Below, piece after piece: positions 26,179 through 36,095 of a stretch of DNA of 64,000 bases. Numbering within the stretch: the stretch's first letter is position 1; the number at the start of each line of letters is the position of its first letter. This DNA is from Nitrospira sp. CG24B (GTDB taxonomy: Bacteria > Nitrospirota > Nitrospiria > Nitrospirales > Nitrospiraceae). The stretch is from contig NEWS02000008.1 of assembly GCA_002869845.2 (NCBI GenBank), forward strand, positions 213,828-277,827, in the 5' to 3' direction. The notes below the pieces were generated by a model, which worked only from the letters and a program-made list of their open reading frames with translations, made no database searches and was not told the origin of the DNA. A program made the translations under genes and the position numbers.

Positions 26179-27292
26179 GGGCGTTCTCCTTATTCCTTAG
26201 AGAAACCGAATGCGATCGGTTTTCGTCATGAATCGTCTCGAATCTCTCAGCCGGGCTGATATCAAGATCCGCCTGCGGTCGTTCTCCATTCATCAGCAAC
26301 TGGCGCCCCGCCGAGGCAATCATGGCAGCGTTGTCGGTGCAATACTCGAGAGCCGGCATCGATAGGCGAATGCCTTCACGTGCCGCACGCTCGCTCAGTA
26401 AGACCCTTAGCCGTGAATTAGCTGAGACCCCTCCTACAACTGCAAGCGCGGTCAGGTTTGACTGCCTGAGGGCTACAAAGGCCTTCGTGGCCAAGACCTG
26501 CACAATAGCCTCTTGGTAACTGGCCGCTAAGTCGGCAATCTGATCAGGTCGCAGAGAACCATCCATTTCTCGTAGCTTATACAACAACGCCGTCTTCAGA
26601 CCACTGAAACTGAACTCAAGACTGTTCTTTGCTCGGTGGAATCTAGGAAATCGAATGGCCTGTGGATCTCCGGAACACGCAATTCGATCAACGGCCGGTC
26701 CACCTGGATACCCCAAACCAAGCATCTGGGCCCCCTTGTCGAACGCTTCACCGGCGGCGTCGTCACGAGTGCGTCCCAGCAGGGTACACCGACCACCGGC
26801 TTCATGGCGATAGAGATGAGTGTGGCCACCCGACACAACCAGCACAATGCAGGACAACGGGAATGTCGGATCGGCGAGCCATGCAGAGGCGATATGGCCC
26901 TGCAGATGATTGACCCCGATGATTGGAATCCCTAAACCATAACTCAAGGCCTTGGCATAATTCACTCCCACCAACAGCGCTCCAGCCAATCCCGGTCCCT
27001 TGGTGACGGCCACGGCACCGAGAGTATGCTTCGAGACTCGGGCGACCGCCAAGGCTTCTTCGACAACCAGATTGATCGTCCCAAGGTGGGCCCGTGCGGC
27101 TAATTCTGGAACGACGCCACCGAACTTTTCATGGACGGTCACTTGTGAAGATACGACGTTGGAAAGCACCTCTCCGGCACAACTGAGTACGGCAGCAGCT
27201 GTTTCATCGCATGAAGACTCGATTCCAAGAACCGGGCACGGACGCCATTGAGTCCCAAGTTGAAATTCAGACTGATTGGGGTAGGAAGACAT
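26171..27292 (-). CDS. tsaD: tRNA N6-adenosine threonylcarbamoyltransferase
   Basis: The catalytic subunit for t6A37 tRNA modification. It shows LGIESSCDETAAAV, the metal-binding NHLQGH, VSGGHTHL, GEAFDKGAQMLGLGYPGG and CTDNAAMIA near the C-terminus. ATG 27292 is used (373 residues). An in-frame ATG at 27382 adds 30 residues that would form a hydrophobic helix not found in the family and has no ribosome site. Its partner TsaB is encoded 10 kb away (37730-38521); TsaC and TsaE are not in the window. Confidence 0.94.
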   Translation of the reverse strand: MSSYPNQSEFQLGTQWRPCPVLGIESSCDETAAAVLSCAGEVLSNVVSSQVTVHEKFGGVVPELAARAHLGTINLVVEEALAVARVSKHTLGAVAVTKGPGLAGALLVGVNYAKALSYGLGIPIIGVNHLQGHIASAWLADPTFPLSCIVLVVSGGHTHLYRHEAGGRCTLLGRTRDDAAGEAFDKGAQMLGLGYPGGPAVDRIACSGDPQAIRFPRFHRAKNSLEFSFSGLKTALLYKLREMDGSLRPDQIADLAASYQEAIVQVLATKAFVALRQSNLTALAVVGGVSANSRLRVLLSERAAREGIRLSMPALEYCTDNAAMIASAGRQLLMNGERPQADLDISPAERFETIHDENRSHSVSLRNKENAHS

Positions 27293-27400
27293 CTCGTTAC
27301 GAATGGGCCAGATGGCATTGAATAACAAAACGGCCCCTGCAGCGATCCGCCACAGAGGCCGCTCACGATTGCCTATGGACATGAACGATCACAAAGGGCC

Positions 27401-29827
27401 CTAGACTCCTGCCATGGCCTCCTGCTCAATGAAAGTCGGGGCTCCATCCCGCAGAACCACTTTCACTTTGCGGCTTTCTTTGAAGCGTCCTCTGATGAGC
27501 TCATCGGAGAGCGGGTCACCGATGGCACGTTGGATCGCCCGACGCATTGGCCTCGCTCCATACAACGGTTCATAACCTTCTTTAATAAGCCATTGTTTGA
27601 CTTCATCGTCGACCTCAATCTCAATCCCTTTATCCAAGAGGCGGAGGTTCAACTCACGGAGCAGGATATCCAAGATGCTATAGAGCTGCTCTTTTTCCAG
27701 CTGATGGAAGATCACGATTTCGTCGATCCGGTTCAGGAACTCTGGACTGAACGACTTCCGAAGCTCTCCAAGTACTTCTTCCTTCTTCCGGCGCGCGGCT
27801 TCGCCCTCTGTGCTCTGAAAGCCAAGAGAAACACCCTTCTGAATCATTTTCGTCCCGATGTTGGACGTCATAATAACGACCGTATTCTTGAAATCAATCT
27901 TTCGTCCAAGACTATCGGTCAGCACACCGTCGTCTAATACCTGAAGGAGAACATTGAATACATCCGGATGCGCCTTCTCAATTTCATCGAACAATACGAC
28001 GGAATAAGGCCGACGGCGGACCTTCTCAGTCAGCTGCCCCCCTTCTTCGTACCCCACATAGCCGGGAGGCGCGCCGAAGAGCCGCGAGCTTGTAAATTTT
28101 TCCTGGTATTCAGACATATCGACACGAATCAACGCGTCTTCGCTGTTGAACAGAAACTCCGCCAATGTTCTAGCCAGTTCCGTTTTCCCGACACCTGTGG
28201 GCCCGAGGAAGATGAACGAGCCAATCGGCTTCTTGGCTTCCTTCAACCCGGCACGAGAACGGCGGATGGCGCGAGCAACCGCGGAGATCGCCTCATTTTG
28301 ACCGATGACTCGTTTATGGAGAAACTCTTCCATGCGCAAGAGCTTGTTGGACTCTTCTTCTTCCAACTTAAAGAGCGGAATACCGGTCATTTTTGAGACA
28401 ACATAGGCGACATCCTCTTTGCCGATCACAGGCTTGTTCTTTTCCTGATTCTTCTTCCATTCTCGCTTCGATTCGTCGAGCAGCTTGCGCAGCCGCTCTT
28501 CTTCCTCACGATGCCGTACGGCCTCTTCGAAATTCTGCGTGGAGATCGAGAGCTCCTTTTCTCGGGACACCTTCTTCAGCTCTTGCTCCATCGCTTTCAA
28601 TTCAGAAGGAAGGGCGTAGGTCTGGAGTTTGGCACGCGAGCCTGTTTCGTCGATCAAATCGATCGCCTTGTCTGGAAGGAACCGGTCGGTGATGTACCGA
28701 TCCGCCAACTTCACGGCCTCAACAATGGCGTCTTCCGTGATTTCTACTCCATGATGCTCCTCGTATCGATCCCGAAGCCCTTGGATAATGCGAACCGTTT
28801 CGTCGAGATTGGGCGGCTGAACGTGGATGGGTTGGAATCGCCGTTTCAAGGCACCGTCCTTTTCAATATGCTTTCGGTATTCGTCCAAAGTCGTAGCCCC
28901 AATGCATTGGATCTCGCCGCGCGATAAGGCGGGCTTCAACATATTGGAAGCATCAATGGACCCTTCCGCAGCCCCAGCCCCAACGAGGGTGTGAAGTTCA
29001 TCGATGAAGATAATGATATTGCCCGCCTGGACAATCTCCTTCATGACCACCTTGAGGCGTTCTTCAAACTGCCCCCGATATTTTGTGCCTGCCACGAGCG
29101 ACCCTAGATCCAAGGCGATGACCCGACGAGAGAGCAGGTTGTCAGGAACTTCGGATTGAATGATACGCTGAGCTAGTCCCTCGACAATCGCGGTCTTTCC
29201 CACACCAGACTCACCGATAAGGACGGGATTGTTTTTGCTTCTCCGACTGAGAATTTGCAACACACGTTCGATTTCATCAGCTCGACCAATCACCGGGTCC
29301 AATTGACCTTCTTGAGCCATCTGCGTCAGATCACGGCCAAACTCATCCAACGCCGGGGTATTGCTCTTTCGATCACGTTCACGTGGAGCAGATTTCCGCA
29401 AAAATGTGACGGTCAGCTGACGCGCCGTCAGAAGATTCGCGCCCAAACTCCGAAGAATTTTCCCACCGATTCCCTCTTCTTCCCGCAACAGTCCAAGAAG
29501 TAGATGTTCACTGCCGATGTGGTTGTGGCCCAACAGGCGAGCCTCTTCAACCCCATATTCAATGACCTTCTTCACGCGTGGGCTAAATGGGATTTCCCCA
29601 AACGTCATCGTCGCTCCGCCGCCGGGCAGATTTCGCTCGATTTCCAACCTGATCTGCTCAGTAGAAAGCCCCATCTTTTTCAGAATCATAAGGGCAATGC
29701 CATCAGACTCACGGAGGATGGCCAGGACGAGATGTTCAGTCCCTAGATAGTCGTTTTGGTGCCGCTCGGCCTCCTCGCGCGCGAGGATGATAATCTTTCG
29801 ACCTTTGTCCGTGAATCGTTCGAACAT
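27401..29827 (-). CDS. clpC: ATP-dependent Clp protease ATP-binding subunit ClpC
   Basis: An 808-residue AAA+ unfoldase. It has two Clp-N repeats (1-145), a first AAA module with GESGVGKT (205-212), a middle domain with a UVR-like segment ([15 protein letters not shown]), and a second AAA module with GPTGVGKT near 545. It feeds substrates to ClpP or acts as a chaperone. The short M-domain with UVR favours ClpC over ClpB. AAGGAGG lies close before the ATG, and a near-consensus promoter lies about 70 bases upstream. mcsA/mcsB and ctsR, its partners in Firmicutes, are absent here. Confidence 0.93.
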   Translation of the reverse strand: MFERFTDKGRKIIILAREEAERHQNDYLGTEHLVLAILRESDGIALMILKKMGLSTEQIRLEIERNLPGGGATMTFGEIPFSPRVKKVIEYGVEEARLLGHNHIGSEHLLLGLLREEEGIGGKILRSLGANLLTARQLTVTFLRKSAPRERDRKSNTPALDEFGRDLTQMAQEGQLDPVIGRADEIERVLQILSRRSKNNPVLIGESGVGKTAIVEGLAQRIIQSEVPDNLLSRRVIALDLGSLVAGTKYRGQFEERLKVVMKEIVQAGNIIIFIDELHTLVGAGAAEGSIDASNMLKPALSRGEIQCIGATTLDEYRKHIEKDGALKRRFQPIHVQPPNLDETVRIIQGLRDRYEEHHGVEITEDAIVEAVKLADRYITDRFLPDKAIDLIDETGSRAKLQTYALPSELKAMEQELKKVSREKELSISTQNFEEAVRHREEEERLRKLLDESKREWKKNQEKNKPVIGKEDVAYVVSKMTGIPLFKLEEEESNKLLRMEEFLHKRVIGQNEAISAVARAIRRSRAGLKEAKKPIGSFIFLGPTGVGKTELARTLAEFLFNSEDALIRVDMSEYQEKFTSSRLFGAPPGYVGYEEGGQLTEKVRRRPYSVVLFDEIEKAHPDVFNVLLQVLDDGVLTDSLGRKIDFKNTVVIMTSNIGTKMIQKGVSLGFQSTEGEAARRKKEEVLGELRKSFSPEFLNRIDEIVIFHQLEKEQLYSILDILLRELNLRLLDKGIEIEVDDEVKQWLIKEGYEPLYGARPMRRAIQRAIGDPLSDELIRGRFKESRKVKVVLRDGAPTFIEQEAMAGV

Positions 29828-29897
29828 CCTGCCTCCTTCTCAGCGAGTAGAAACTCCTGGCCGCGTTCGAGCAAAACCCTTGAAAAACCTTGTTGTG

Positions 29898-29926
29898 ATT
29901 CTAACCACAGTATGATTGAGAGTCAA
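29898..29926 (-). promoter_or_regulatory. sigma70-type promoter for clpC
   Basis: On the minus strand TTGACT (29921-29926), 17-base spacer, TAGAAT (29898-29903). Expected leader of about 65 bases before the clpC ATG at 29827. No CIRCE-like inverted repeat is seen next to it. Confidence 0.6.
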
Positions 29927-30027
29927 GATTGAGCGGAGAACAAGACAGCGAGTTGAAAACTACTTCACCCCCATCCCTTCTCTTGTTCTGCTGTGTCAAC
30001 AGGACCAGAACCTCAATGGACTTTCCG

Positions 30028-30057
30028 TTGACATGAAAATCAGCATCCCGATACAAT
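30028..30057 (+). promoter_or_regulatory. sigma70-type promoter for nadK
   Basis: TTGACA (30028-30033), 18-base spacer, TACAAT (30052-30057). The transcript would begin about 30 bases before the nadK ATG at 30095. Confidence 0.55.
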
Positions 30058-30094
30058 TACATTCCTCGTTCGCCCAACCATATGCCTGGCATCC

Positions 30095-30955
30095 ATGAAA
30101 AGTAAAAGTATTGGGATCTTGACCAAGCCCAAATTCCCCGAAGTAAGGGACACGCTGCTCGGCGTGGCTACCTGGCTCCGTGCCCGTAGCATTGATGTCT
30201 TGTTCGATACTACATCCGCAGCACTCTTGAACGAGGTCGGAGGGATTCCCAAGACTCAACTGGCTCAGAAAGCCGATGTTCTCTTGGTGCTCGGAGGGGA
30301 CGGCACCATTCTCAATGCCGCACGTCTCGCAGCCGAACGAAGCATTCCCATTCTGGGTGTCAATATGGGGGGCCTTGGCTTCTTGACGGAAGTCCGCTTG
30401 GACGACCTGTATCCTTCCCTCGAACGGGTATTTGCCAACGATTTTACTCTTGATGAACGACTGATGCTGGCCACACACGTCCATCGGCATGGGGAAACCG
30501 TTGCGAGAGGCATCGTACTCAACGATGTCGTCATCAGCAAAGGGACCCTGGCGCGCATGATTGAACTCCACATCGCCATTAATGGCCAGTTCGTGACGAA
30601 TCTGCGAGGGGACGGCCTGATCATTGGAACACCGACAGGCTCTACAGCCTACTCGCTCTCTGCCGGAGGGCCTATCATGAATCCCGCCCTGCAGGCGCTC
30701 ATCCTGACGCCAATCTGCCCGCACACACTGACACATCGCCCATTAATCCTACCGGGCAATGTCGTCATTGAAGTGACGCTGACAAGTAAGGATGAAGGAT
30801 CGATGGCCACACTGGATGGACAGGTCGGCGTCTCCATCACACAAGGAGATACCGCAGTCATTCAAACTTCAGACTATCGGACCCAATTGATCAGATTTCC
30901 AGAAAGTCACTACTACGAAGTGTTGCGGGAAAAACTAAAATGGGGGCACGCGTGA
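30095..30955 (+). CDS. nadK: NAD kinase
   Basis: A 286-residue ATP-NAD kinase that makes NADP. It shows the GGDGTILNAAR motif (about 68-78), GFLTE, NDVVISKG, and GDGLIIGTPTGSTAYSLSAGGPI broken across the conserved NAD site. Length is normal. The ribosome site is weak. It diverges from clpC and converges with the FprA-like reductase gene, which uses NADP(H). Confidence 0.94.
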   Translation: MKSKSIGILTKPKFPEVRDTLLGVATWLRARSIDVLFDTTSAALLNEVGGIPKTQLAQKADVLLVLGGDGTILNAARLAAERSIPILGVNMGGLGFLTEVRLDDLYPSLERVFANDFTLDERLMLATHVHRHGETVARGIVLNDVVISKGTLARMIELHIAINGQFVTNLRGDGLIIGTPTGSTAYSLSAGGPIMNPALQALILTPICPHTLTHRPLILPGNVVIEVTLTSKDEGSMATLDGQVGVSITQGDTAVIQTSDYRTQLIRFPESHYYEVLREKLKWGHA

Positions 30956-30976
30956 AGATGAAGCCTGCCAGACACT

Positions 30977-32329
30977 TCATACTCTCCCCTGCTCAATATA
31001 TTTGAGCATCTCTTGATTGGCTGAAAACTTGAACTCCCCGATACAACCGGACTTCTCGACGAATGAGCGTTCTGCCATATCCAACGCTCGCAACCCATTC
31101 ACGTCGACCGGGCGACTCTGACGTTGCCGCAAGCGCGCGTGCAAGCGATCCAGAACAATGTTGACGTCTCCCTCTCCCGCCTTGGTTGCAAGGTACCGTT
31201 CAACCACCTCCGCACACCAATCTCCGTCGCGCTTTGCGACGCCGACGAGGCCCTCGCTGGCTTTTCGAGCCCAACCGGCCAAAAATACGCCGTCCATCAC
31301 CTTACCTGCAGATTCATCGTAGGCCTGGAAGAGCGCATCATCAGGATCATTACCAGTCTTGTTGGGGTTGGTGGTAAACATGCCATTCTTATAGGGTAGA
31401 CCAACCGCCTCATCTACCTTGTCGCCGACGGCAAAGACAACTGAATCACAAGGAAACTCGTAATACGCCTTCAAGCCCGCTGCGACCGTATCCTCACCCT
31501 TCGGATCAAGTCTGTTGTCTTCCATTTCAAGTCCACGAACCCGATTCTGTCCATCAACCAGAATACGCTTCGGGGACGCAAGGAAACGGAACCCCATCTT
31601 CGTCTCGGACACCGTCGACTCACATTTTGAAAATTCGTCGGTGAATGTCTTCAAGACCTCATCGGGATTCTGGCCGACCTTGGCAAGGCGGTCCTTGATG
31701 CGCTCAAACTCAGCTTTGATCCCCTCGAGGTCCATGTTGGCACAAATGCTGCGAATTTCTTTTGGATTGTACTTACGTTCCACGGGGCCCCGTCTTACGA
31801 TGGCCGTGACCCTCGCAACTTTCTTGTAGCGGATCAACCAGTGGGCAATATCCACCATGACATCTCCTGCCCCGATCACAGCGACGTGTTGTCCCATTTC
31901 AAATGGACGGTCGCCGAAGCCCGGTAAACGATTGAAGTGATAGACCACATCTTTTGCGTGAAACACGCCTTGCGCCGAGTCCCCCTCGACACCAATGGCC
32001 TTGGTCCCCTGCGCACCGATCGTGAAAACCACCGCGTTCGCACCCAGCTCGCGCACATCTTCGACCGTGAGGTCCTTTGCGGCCCCGATAGAGACATTCC
32101 CAAAATAATGGACGTTCTTCTGCTGAAGAAGTTCCCAGTACTGTTTCTTGAGCCCGCCACGGAGTTTCAGCTTAGAGGGGAAAATCCCGTATTCAGCCAA
32201 TCCACCGAATTTGATATCACGATTGAGAATAATGACTTCGTGGCCGGCTTTCGAAAGCGTGCTGGCAACAGCCAGCCCAGCCGGTCCTGCTCCTGCCACA
32301 ACAATCACGTGCGTCTGTGTCCTGCTCAT
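30977..32329 (-). CDS. FprA/adrenodoxin-reductase-type ferredoxin-NADP reductase
   Basis: A 450-residue flavoprotein with FAD loop GAGPAG (13-18), the NADP loop IGAGDVM and the RRGP..KYNPKEIR segment typical of adrenodoxin reductase and FprA-like enzymes. The C-terminal AGWARKASEGLVG motif caps FAD. It would move electrons between NADPH and ferredoxin; no ferredoxin gene is adjacent. Related glutamate synthase small subunits differ by having N-terminal iron-sulphur cysteines, absent here. About 70 extra C-terminal residues follow the FAD motif. Confidence 0.85.
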   Translation of the reverse strand: MSRTQTHVIVVAGAGPAGLAVASTLSKAGHEVIILNRDIKFGGLAEYGIFPSKLKLRGGLKKQYWELLQQKNVHYFGNVSIGAAKDLTVEDVRELGANAVVFTIGAQGTKAIGVEGDSAQGVFHAKDVVYHFNRLPGFGDRPFEMGQHVAVIGAGDVMVDIAHWLIRYKKVARVTAIVRRGPVERKYNPKEIRSICANMDLEGIKAEFERIKDRLAKVGQNPDEVLKTFTDEFSKCESTVSETKMGFRFLASPKRILVDGQNRVRGLEMEDNRLDPKGEDTVAAGLKAYYEFPCDSVVFAVGDKVDEAVGLPYKNGMFTTNPNKTGNDPDDALFQAYDESAGKVMDGVFLAGWARKASEGLVGVAKRDGDWCAEVVERYLATKAGEGDVNIVLDRLHARLRQRQSRPVDVNGLRALDMAERSFVEKSGCIGEFKFSANQEMLKYIEQGRV

Positions 32330-32386
32330 GCAGTGTTCCTTCAGAGGTTAAGTGATAGAAAAGCCTGCAATATCAATGGATCGCGG

Positions 32387-32416
32387 ACTGTAGCATAGCC
32401 GTTCCCGCACTGTCAA
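32387..32416 (-). promoter_or_regulatory. Likely promoter for the FprA-like reductase
   Basis: On the minus strand TTGACA (32411-32416), 18-base spacer, TACAGT (32387-32392), about 55 bases before the ATG at 32329. Confidence 0.5.
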
Positions 32417-32647
32417 AATGCGCAACCAGCGTATCGCGTATACCCGACTTAATCTCTACTTGCGCACCTCTCTGCTGTCAACTAGAATACCGCCGATTTC
32501 AACAAGGAGAGTACTCTGTCGTTCCACCACTTCCTGTTTAGCGTCACAGATCTTACACTCACTATTTCTCACATCCTTCGTGTGCAGACAGGTCAACCTT
32601 CACCATGCTATGCCATGCCCTAGGCGAACAATTCATTGAATAACGCC
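32417..32647. other. Intergenic region upstream of the glycosyltransferase
   Basis: Part of the 318-base gap between the divergent reductase and glycosyltransferase genes. Apart from the reductase promoter I see no convincing RNA, repeat or ORF. A TTG at 32636 could extend the glycosyltransferase by four residues. Confidence 0.4.
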
Positions 32648-33634
32648 ATGTCCGGTAGCCCATCAATCGCTCCACCGTTCAATGACACTCACGCGCCATC
32701 CATACGCTTCCGTCACATCGACAAGGATGGCAGCGTAACGCCTCTCCGGGAGCTGGGCATGGATGAAGCCTACGCTGTACCGAGCTTTGACCTCGCTGAA
32801 GAGCTGATCGCCCGTGGCGCTGACAGCGCGCGGATTGCCATTCATTCTACTGAAAACCGGTCTCTAGGGTATTCCCAAGTGGGAGCAGGTACACCGCTCA
32901 TCCCCGCCTCACCGTTCGATTTCAAACAATCGATTCTCATTGTCCTCCCAACGTACAATGAGCTCGCCAATCTTGAGGCGCTTGTTCGGGCGATCAGCCA
33001 ATATCTTATCGCCGATATCTTGATCGTGGATGATAACTCCCCGGACGGGACCGGAGAGTTAGCCGACCAGCTCAGTTGCCGGCATGGGCATGTGCACGTC
33101 CTGCACCGGCCACACAAAGAAGGACTTGGGCCAGCCTATCTCGCGGGGTTCACGTGGGCGCTGCAGCGAGAGTACAGTCTCATCCTCGAAATGGATTGTG
33201 ACTTCAGCCATGCGCCCTGGGATCTGCCTCGCTTGGTACACCGAAGCCGCACTGCCGACCTGGTGATCGGGAGTCGCTACGTGCCTGGCGGCGGGACCGA
33301 GAACTGGAACGCCCGCCGTCGTTTCGTCTCTCGCTGCGGGAATACCTACGTCAGCCTCTTCCTGGGCTCGACCATCCACGACTGGACAGGAGGATTCCGC
33401 TGCTATCGTCGTGAGCTCTTGGCACGGATGGACCTCGCCACCGTCCGAGCAAAGGGGTACATCTTCCAGGTGGAGCTCGCCTGGCGGGCCGTGCAGCTGG
33501 GTGCGGATGTGGATGAACTACCTATCCGCTTTTGCGATCGCATTGAAGGCCAAAGCAAGCTCGGCTGGCAGTCCATCGCTGAAGCGCTGATGGAAGTACC
33601 CCAAATGTATCTTTTGAGTCTAGGCAGTCGATAA
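32648..33634 (+). CDS. Polyprenol-phosphate mannose/glucose synthase-like glycosyltransferase (GT2)
   Basis: A 328-residue protein. Residues from about 98 match Dpm1-type GT2 enzymes: VLPTYNELANL, VDDNSPDGTG, the EMDCDFSH nucleotide/metal motif, GSRYVPGG and TGGFRCYRR. These transfer a sugar from a nucleotide donor to a lipid phosphate. There are no C-terminal membrane helices. The first 95 residues are a family-atypical extension with no motif I recognise. ATG 32648 is used. Neighbours do not reveal the acceptor. Confidence 0.85.
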   Translation: MSGSPSIAPPFNDTHAPSIRFRHIDKDGSVTPLRELGMDEAYAVPSFDLAEELIARGADSARIAIHSTENRSLGYSQVGAGTPLIPASPFDFKQSILIVLPTYNELANLEALVRAISQYLIADILIVDDNSPDGTGELADQLSCRHGHVHVLHRPHKEGLGPAYLAGFTWALQREYSLILEMDCDFSHAPWDLPRLVHRSRTADLVIGSRYVPGGGTENWNARRRFVSRCGNTYVSLFLGSTIHDWTGGFRCYRRELLARMDLATVRAKGYIFQVELAWRAVQLGADVDELPIRFCDRIEGQSKLGWQSIAEALMEVPQMYLLSLGSR

Positions 33635-33714
33635 GATGTTTCGCTGCATTGTTGGAGTCTTCCAGCGAACTCTAGGTACATCAAATCAACCGTGAGCGAT
33701 GCCGCCCGCAGTCG

Positions 33715-34455
33715 CTAACACAGAGACTCATGATTCAAGCACGATCGTATGAGAGAAACTTCTGGATCGGGTGGATCGAGCTTGGTCAGATCGATGATGA
33801 GTTCGTCCTTGGCATTAGCTAAAACTCCGTCTAGTAGGCTGCTCTTCATCGGAACAACGGCCTCAGCTGGTTCAAACCTTAAATCAAAGCCTTTCGCGGC
33901 AGTTGGGCGCATCGGATAACGCCGATCATAGATCATCCCATAGGCCGGGATGCCGTAAATAATTCTCCAATTTCCCAGAATAATGTGCAGTTCTGTATCA
34001 TGAACGTAGAACCCACCCGTCGTGATAATTCGCCGGGCGAATGTCTGTGGCTGGCTCAAATAAAAGGTCACTCGTTCGTTGGCTTTTGCCTCAGCCAGCG
34101 CCTCCGATAGACGCACAGACAAGAGAGTCAACTCCTCCTCCGTGAAGGCGGGAACCAAGGGAGACTCCCCTCGCATCCACCGCTGCAGCGCAATCCAATG
34201 CTCTTGCACCTTCAAGCCCGATAAAATCGTTCGCAATTTATCCGGTTCGATTGTAAACGGATGGGTATGGTGACTCGGTGGCCATTCCGCGAGTACTTCC
34301 GAGTCCTCTTCCAACCGCACAAAATTGACCGGATCCTCGTAAATAATTCGCGCTGGCACATGCGGAGCGGCACAACCGACCGACAGGACGGAGTACAGAG
34401 CGAGGAGTCCTGTCATGATCCAACCTGTGCGATTATGGGCTTCCCTGCAGCTCAC
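33715..34455 (-). CDS. Predicted lipoprotein, function unknown
   Basis: A 246-residue protein with a basic N-terminus, a hydrophobic stretch (about 13-26) and a lipobox-like VLSVGCAA, so the mature protein probably starts at Cys28. The rest is a globular domain of about 200 residues with FYLSQPQTF and a Tyr-rich stretch (IIYGIPAYGMIYD). No enzyme motif recognised. Last gene of the radA-to-lipoprotein run, 27 bases after the cyclophilin stop region. Confidence 0.7.
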   Translation of the reverse strand: MSCREAHNRTGWIMTGLLALYSVLSVGCAAPHVPARIIYEDPVNFVRLEEDSEVLAEWPPSHHTHPFTIEPDKLRTILSGLKVQEHWIALQRWMRGESPLVPAFTEEELTLLSVRLSEALAEAKANERVTFYLSQPQTFARRIITTGGFYVHDTELHIILGNWRIIYGIPAYGMIYDRRYPMRPTAAKGFDLRFEPAEAVVPMKSSLLDGVLANAKDELIIDLTKLDPPDPEVSLIRSCLNHESLC

Positions 34456-34482
34456 ATTTCACCCCTTCCCTATTACCCCTCA

Positions 34483-34995
34483 TTACCCCTCGCTGATCGT
34501 GATGGTCATCTCGGCTCGTTCCAGCGGATTGTCTCGCCCGTCACGCTTCATCGTGACAATCTTATCGGCTACCTCCATTCCGCTGACCACCTCCCCAAAG
34601 GCCGTGTATTGCCAATCGAGGAAATTGGCATCTGCGACACAAATAAAGAACTGTGACCCAGCGCTATCTGGATCGTTCGCACGGGCCATGGAGACAATAC
34701 CTCGCTTGTGTGGCGTACTGTTAAACTCCGCCTTTACTTTATGACCAGGCCCACCCATTCCGTGGGATGACCGGTCGGAATTCTTACTATTGGGATCCCC
34801 TCCCTGAATCATGAACCCTGGAATGACACGGTGAAACGTTGTCCCATTGTAAAACCCATCCTTGGACAGCTTCATAAAGTTATTAACGTGACCGGGCGCC
34901 AGATCCGAGAAAAACCTGAGTACGATTTCTCCCATGGGTTGCCCTTTGCTTGTCACGGCTATTGTTGCCCGTGTTTTCTCGCCTATCTCAGCCAT
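34483..34995 (-). CDS. Cyclophilin-type peptidyl-prolyl cis-trans isomerase
   Basis: A 170-residue single-domain cyclophilin. Active-site segments FHRVIPGFMIQGGDP (with the catalytic Arg), GSQFFICVAD and a final AFGEVVSGMEVAD are present. No signal peptide, so it is the cytoplasmic type (PpiB-like). The usual LDGKHTVFG loop reads LDWQYTAFG. AAGGA lies 8 bases before the ATG. It sits downstream of the beta-propeller gene. Confidence 0.93.
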   Translation of the reverse strand: MAEIGEKTRATIAVTSKGQPMGEIVLRFFSDLAPGHVNNFMKLSKDGFYNGTTFHRVIPGFMIQGGDPNSKNSDRSSHGMGGPGHKVKAEFNSTPHKRGIVSMARANDPDSAGSQFFICVADANFLDWQYTAFGEVVSGMEVADKIVTMKRDGRDNPLERAEMTITISEG

Positions 34996-35015
34996 TACAG
35001 TCGTCCTTTCTAAAT

Positions 35016-36095
35016 TTAGCGAAAAAGAAATGGCGGGGGCGCGATTCCCACCTCCAGCCCCTGATTGACGGCTATCCAGGAGGCGCCATCATCGCTGCGA
35101 AACACCCCGGAACTCGTCCCCACATACAAACCTTTATCACCCGATCCGATCAACGCTTGCACCGCAAGGCTCGCCAGGCCCTTATTGAGGGGAATCCATT
35201 GCTTGCCCTTATCGATGGTCTTAAAAATTCCGTTCCCGGTTGCCACGACGACTCCGTCGTCACTAAATACAATACCCCGGATAGAGTCGTTGGGCAGGGC
35301 CCGGCTGATTGGCCGCCACGTCAGTCCGCTGTCGGCACTGCGAAACACCCCGCCGTCAAACGTGCCAGCCAAAATACTGTGATCCTGATCGATGACAAGA
35401 ACACGAATGAAATTTTCAATCATTCCTTCATGGTCTTTCAACCCATGCCGCATACGCACCCACCCAGTTGAGCGAGGGCTGAACCGAAAGACACCTTGAC
35501 CGGAAGTCCCGGCGAACAAGGTTCCATCGGCAGCGCGAGCAAGTGCATGAACGAGAATATCCTCTAACCCCGACGTCACAGACATCCAACGATCCTCGGA
35601 GCCATGCAGGCGATACACGCCATCTCCGGTACCGGCAAACAGTTCGTGGTCCACCACCAATAGGGCCTTGACCTCAAGCCGCTTGAGCCCCACATTGACC
35701 GGCTGCCAGCTGTTCCCTTTGTCTCGTGAGCGAAACACTCCACCACGAAGCGTACCGGCATAGACGGTTCCGTCTTTCGCGGAGGCCAAGCTCAAGATAA
35801 ACGGATCAGTGATGCCACCCCCTACTGGAGCCCACGTCGCGCCTCGATCCACGGTTCGAAAAATCCCATGCCCGAAGGATCCGGCATAGAGGACTCCATC
35901 ACTCCCTATCACAAGGGCCTGCACGCTAGCTGCGGATTGTTCAGATAGCCCCGAGGCCGTCGAAGTCTCTGCAATCCTCAGCGGATCGGAAGCCAGGAGA
36001 GTCTCATCGACGCCCAGGCAGAGAAAAGCACCCCACATGACGATCACAGAGGCAATCGTGCGAATGCGCTGAGCCTTTACAGTCCGATACCTCAT
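35016..36095 (-). CDS. Secreted beta-propeller (BNR/sortilin-like repeat) protein
   Basis: A 359-residue protein with an N-terminal signal sequence (hydrophobic about 14-30). About seven repeats of roughly 40-45 residues follow, each carrying a G.VYAGT...GVFRS.D.G..W.P core, as in photosystem-assembly Ycf48 and sialidase-type propellers. Likely periplasmic or outer-membrane; no catalytic residue pattern seen. The ATG overlaps the tatC stop (ATGA). The signal lacks twin Arg, so adjacency to tatC does not imply Tat export. Confidence 0.8.
   Translation of the reverse strand: MRYRTVKAQRIRTIASVIVMWGAFLCLGVDETLLASDPLRIAETSTASGLSEQSAASVQALVIGSDGVLYAGSFGHGIFRTVDRGATWAPVGGGITDPFILSLASAKDGTVYAGTLRGGVFRSRDKGNSWQPVNVGLKRLEVKALLVVDHELFAGTGDGVYRLHGSEDRWMSVTSGLEDILVHALARAADGTLFAGTSGQGVFRFSPRSTGWVRMRHGLKDHEGMIENFIRVLVIDQDHSILAGTFDGGVFRSADSGLTWRPISRALPNDSIRGIVFSDDGVVVATGNGIFKTIDKGKQWIPLNKGLASLAVQALIGSGDKGLYVGTSSGVFRSDDGASWIAVNQGLEVGIAPPPFLFR

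Noticed and set aside
29996-30736. 246-codon minus-strand ORF over nadK
   Set aside because: It is antisense to nadK, whose motifs are unmistakable, and overlaps its promoter.
34460-34490. Short tandem repeat of ATTACCCCTC near the cyclophilin stop
   Set aside because: Only two copies; too short to call a repeat element.
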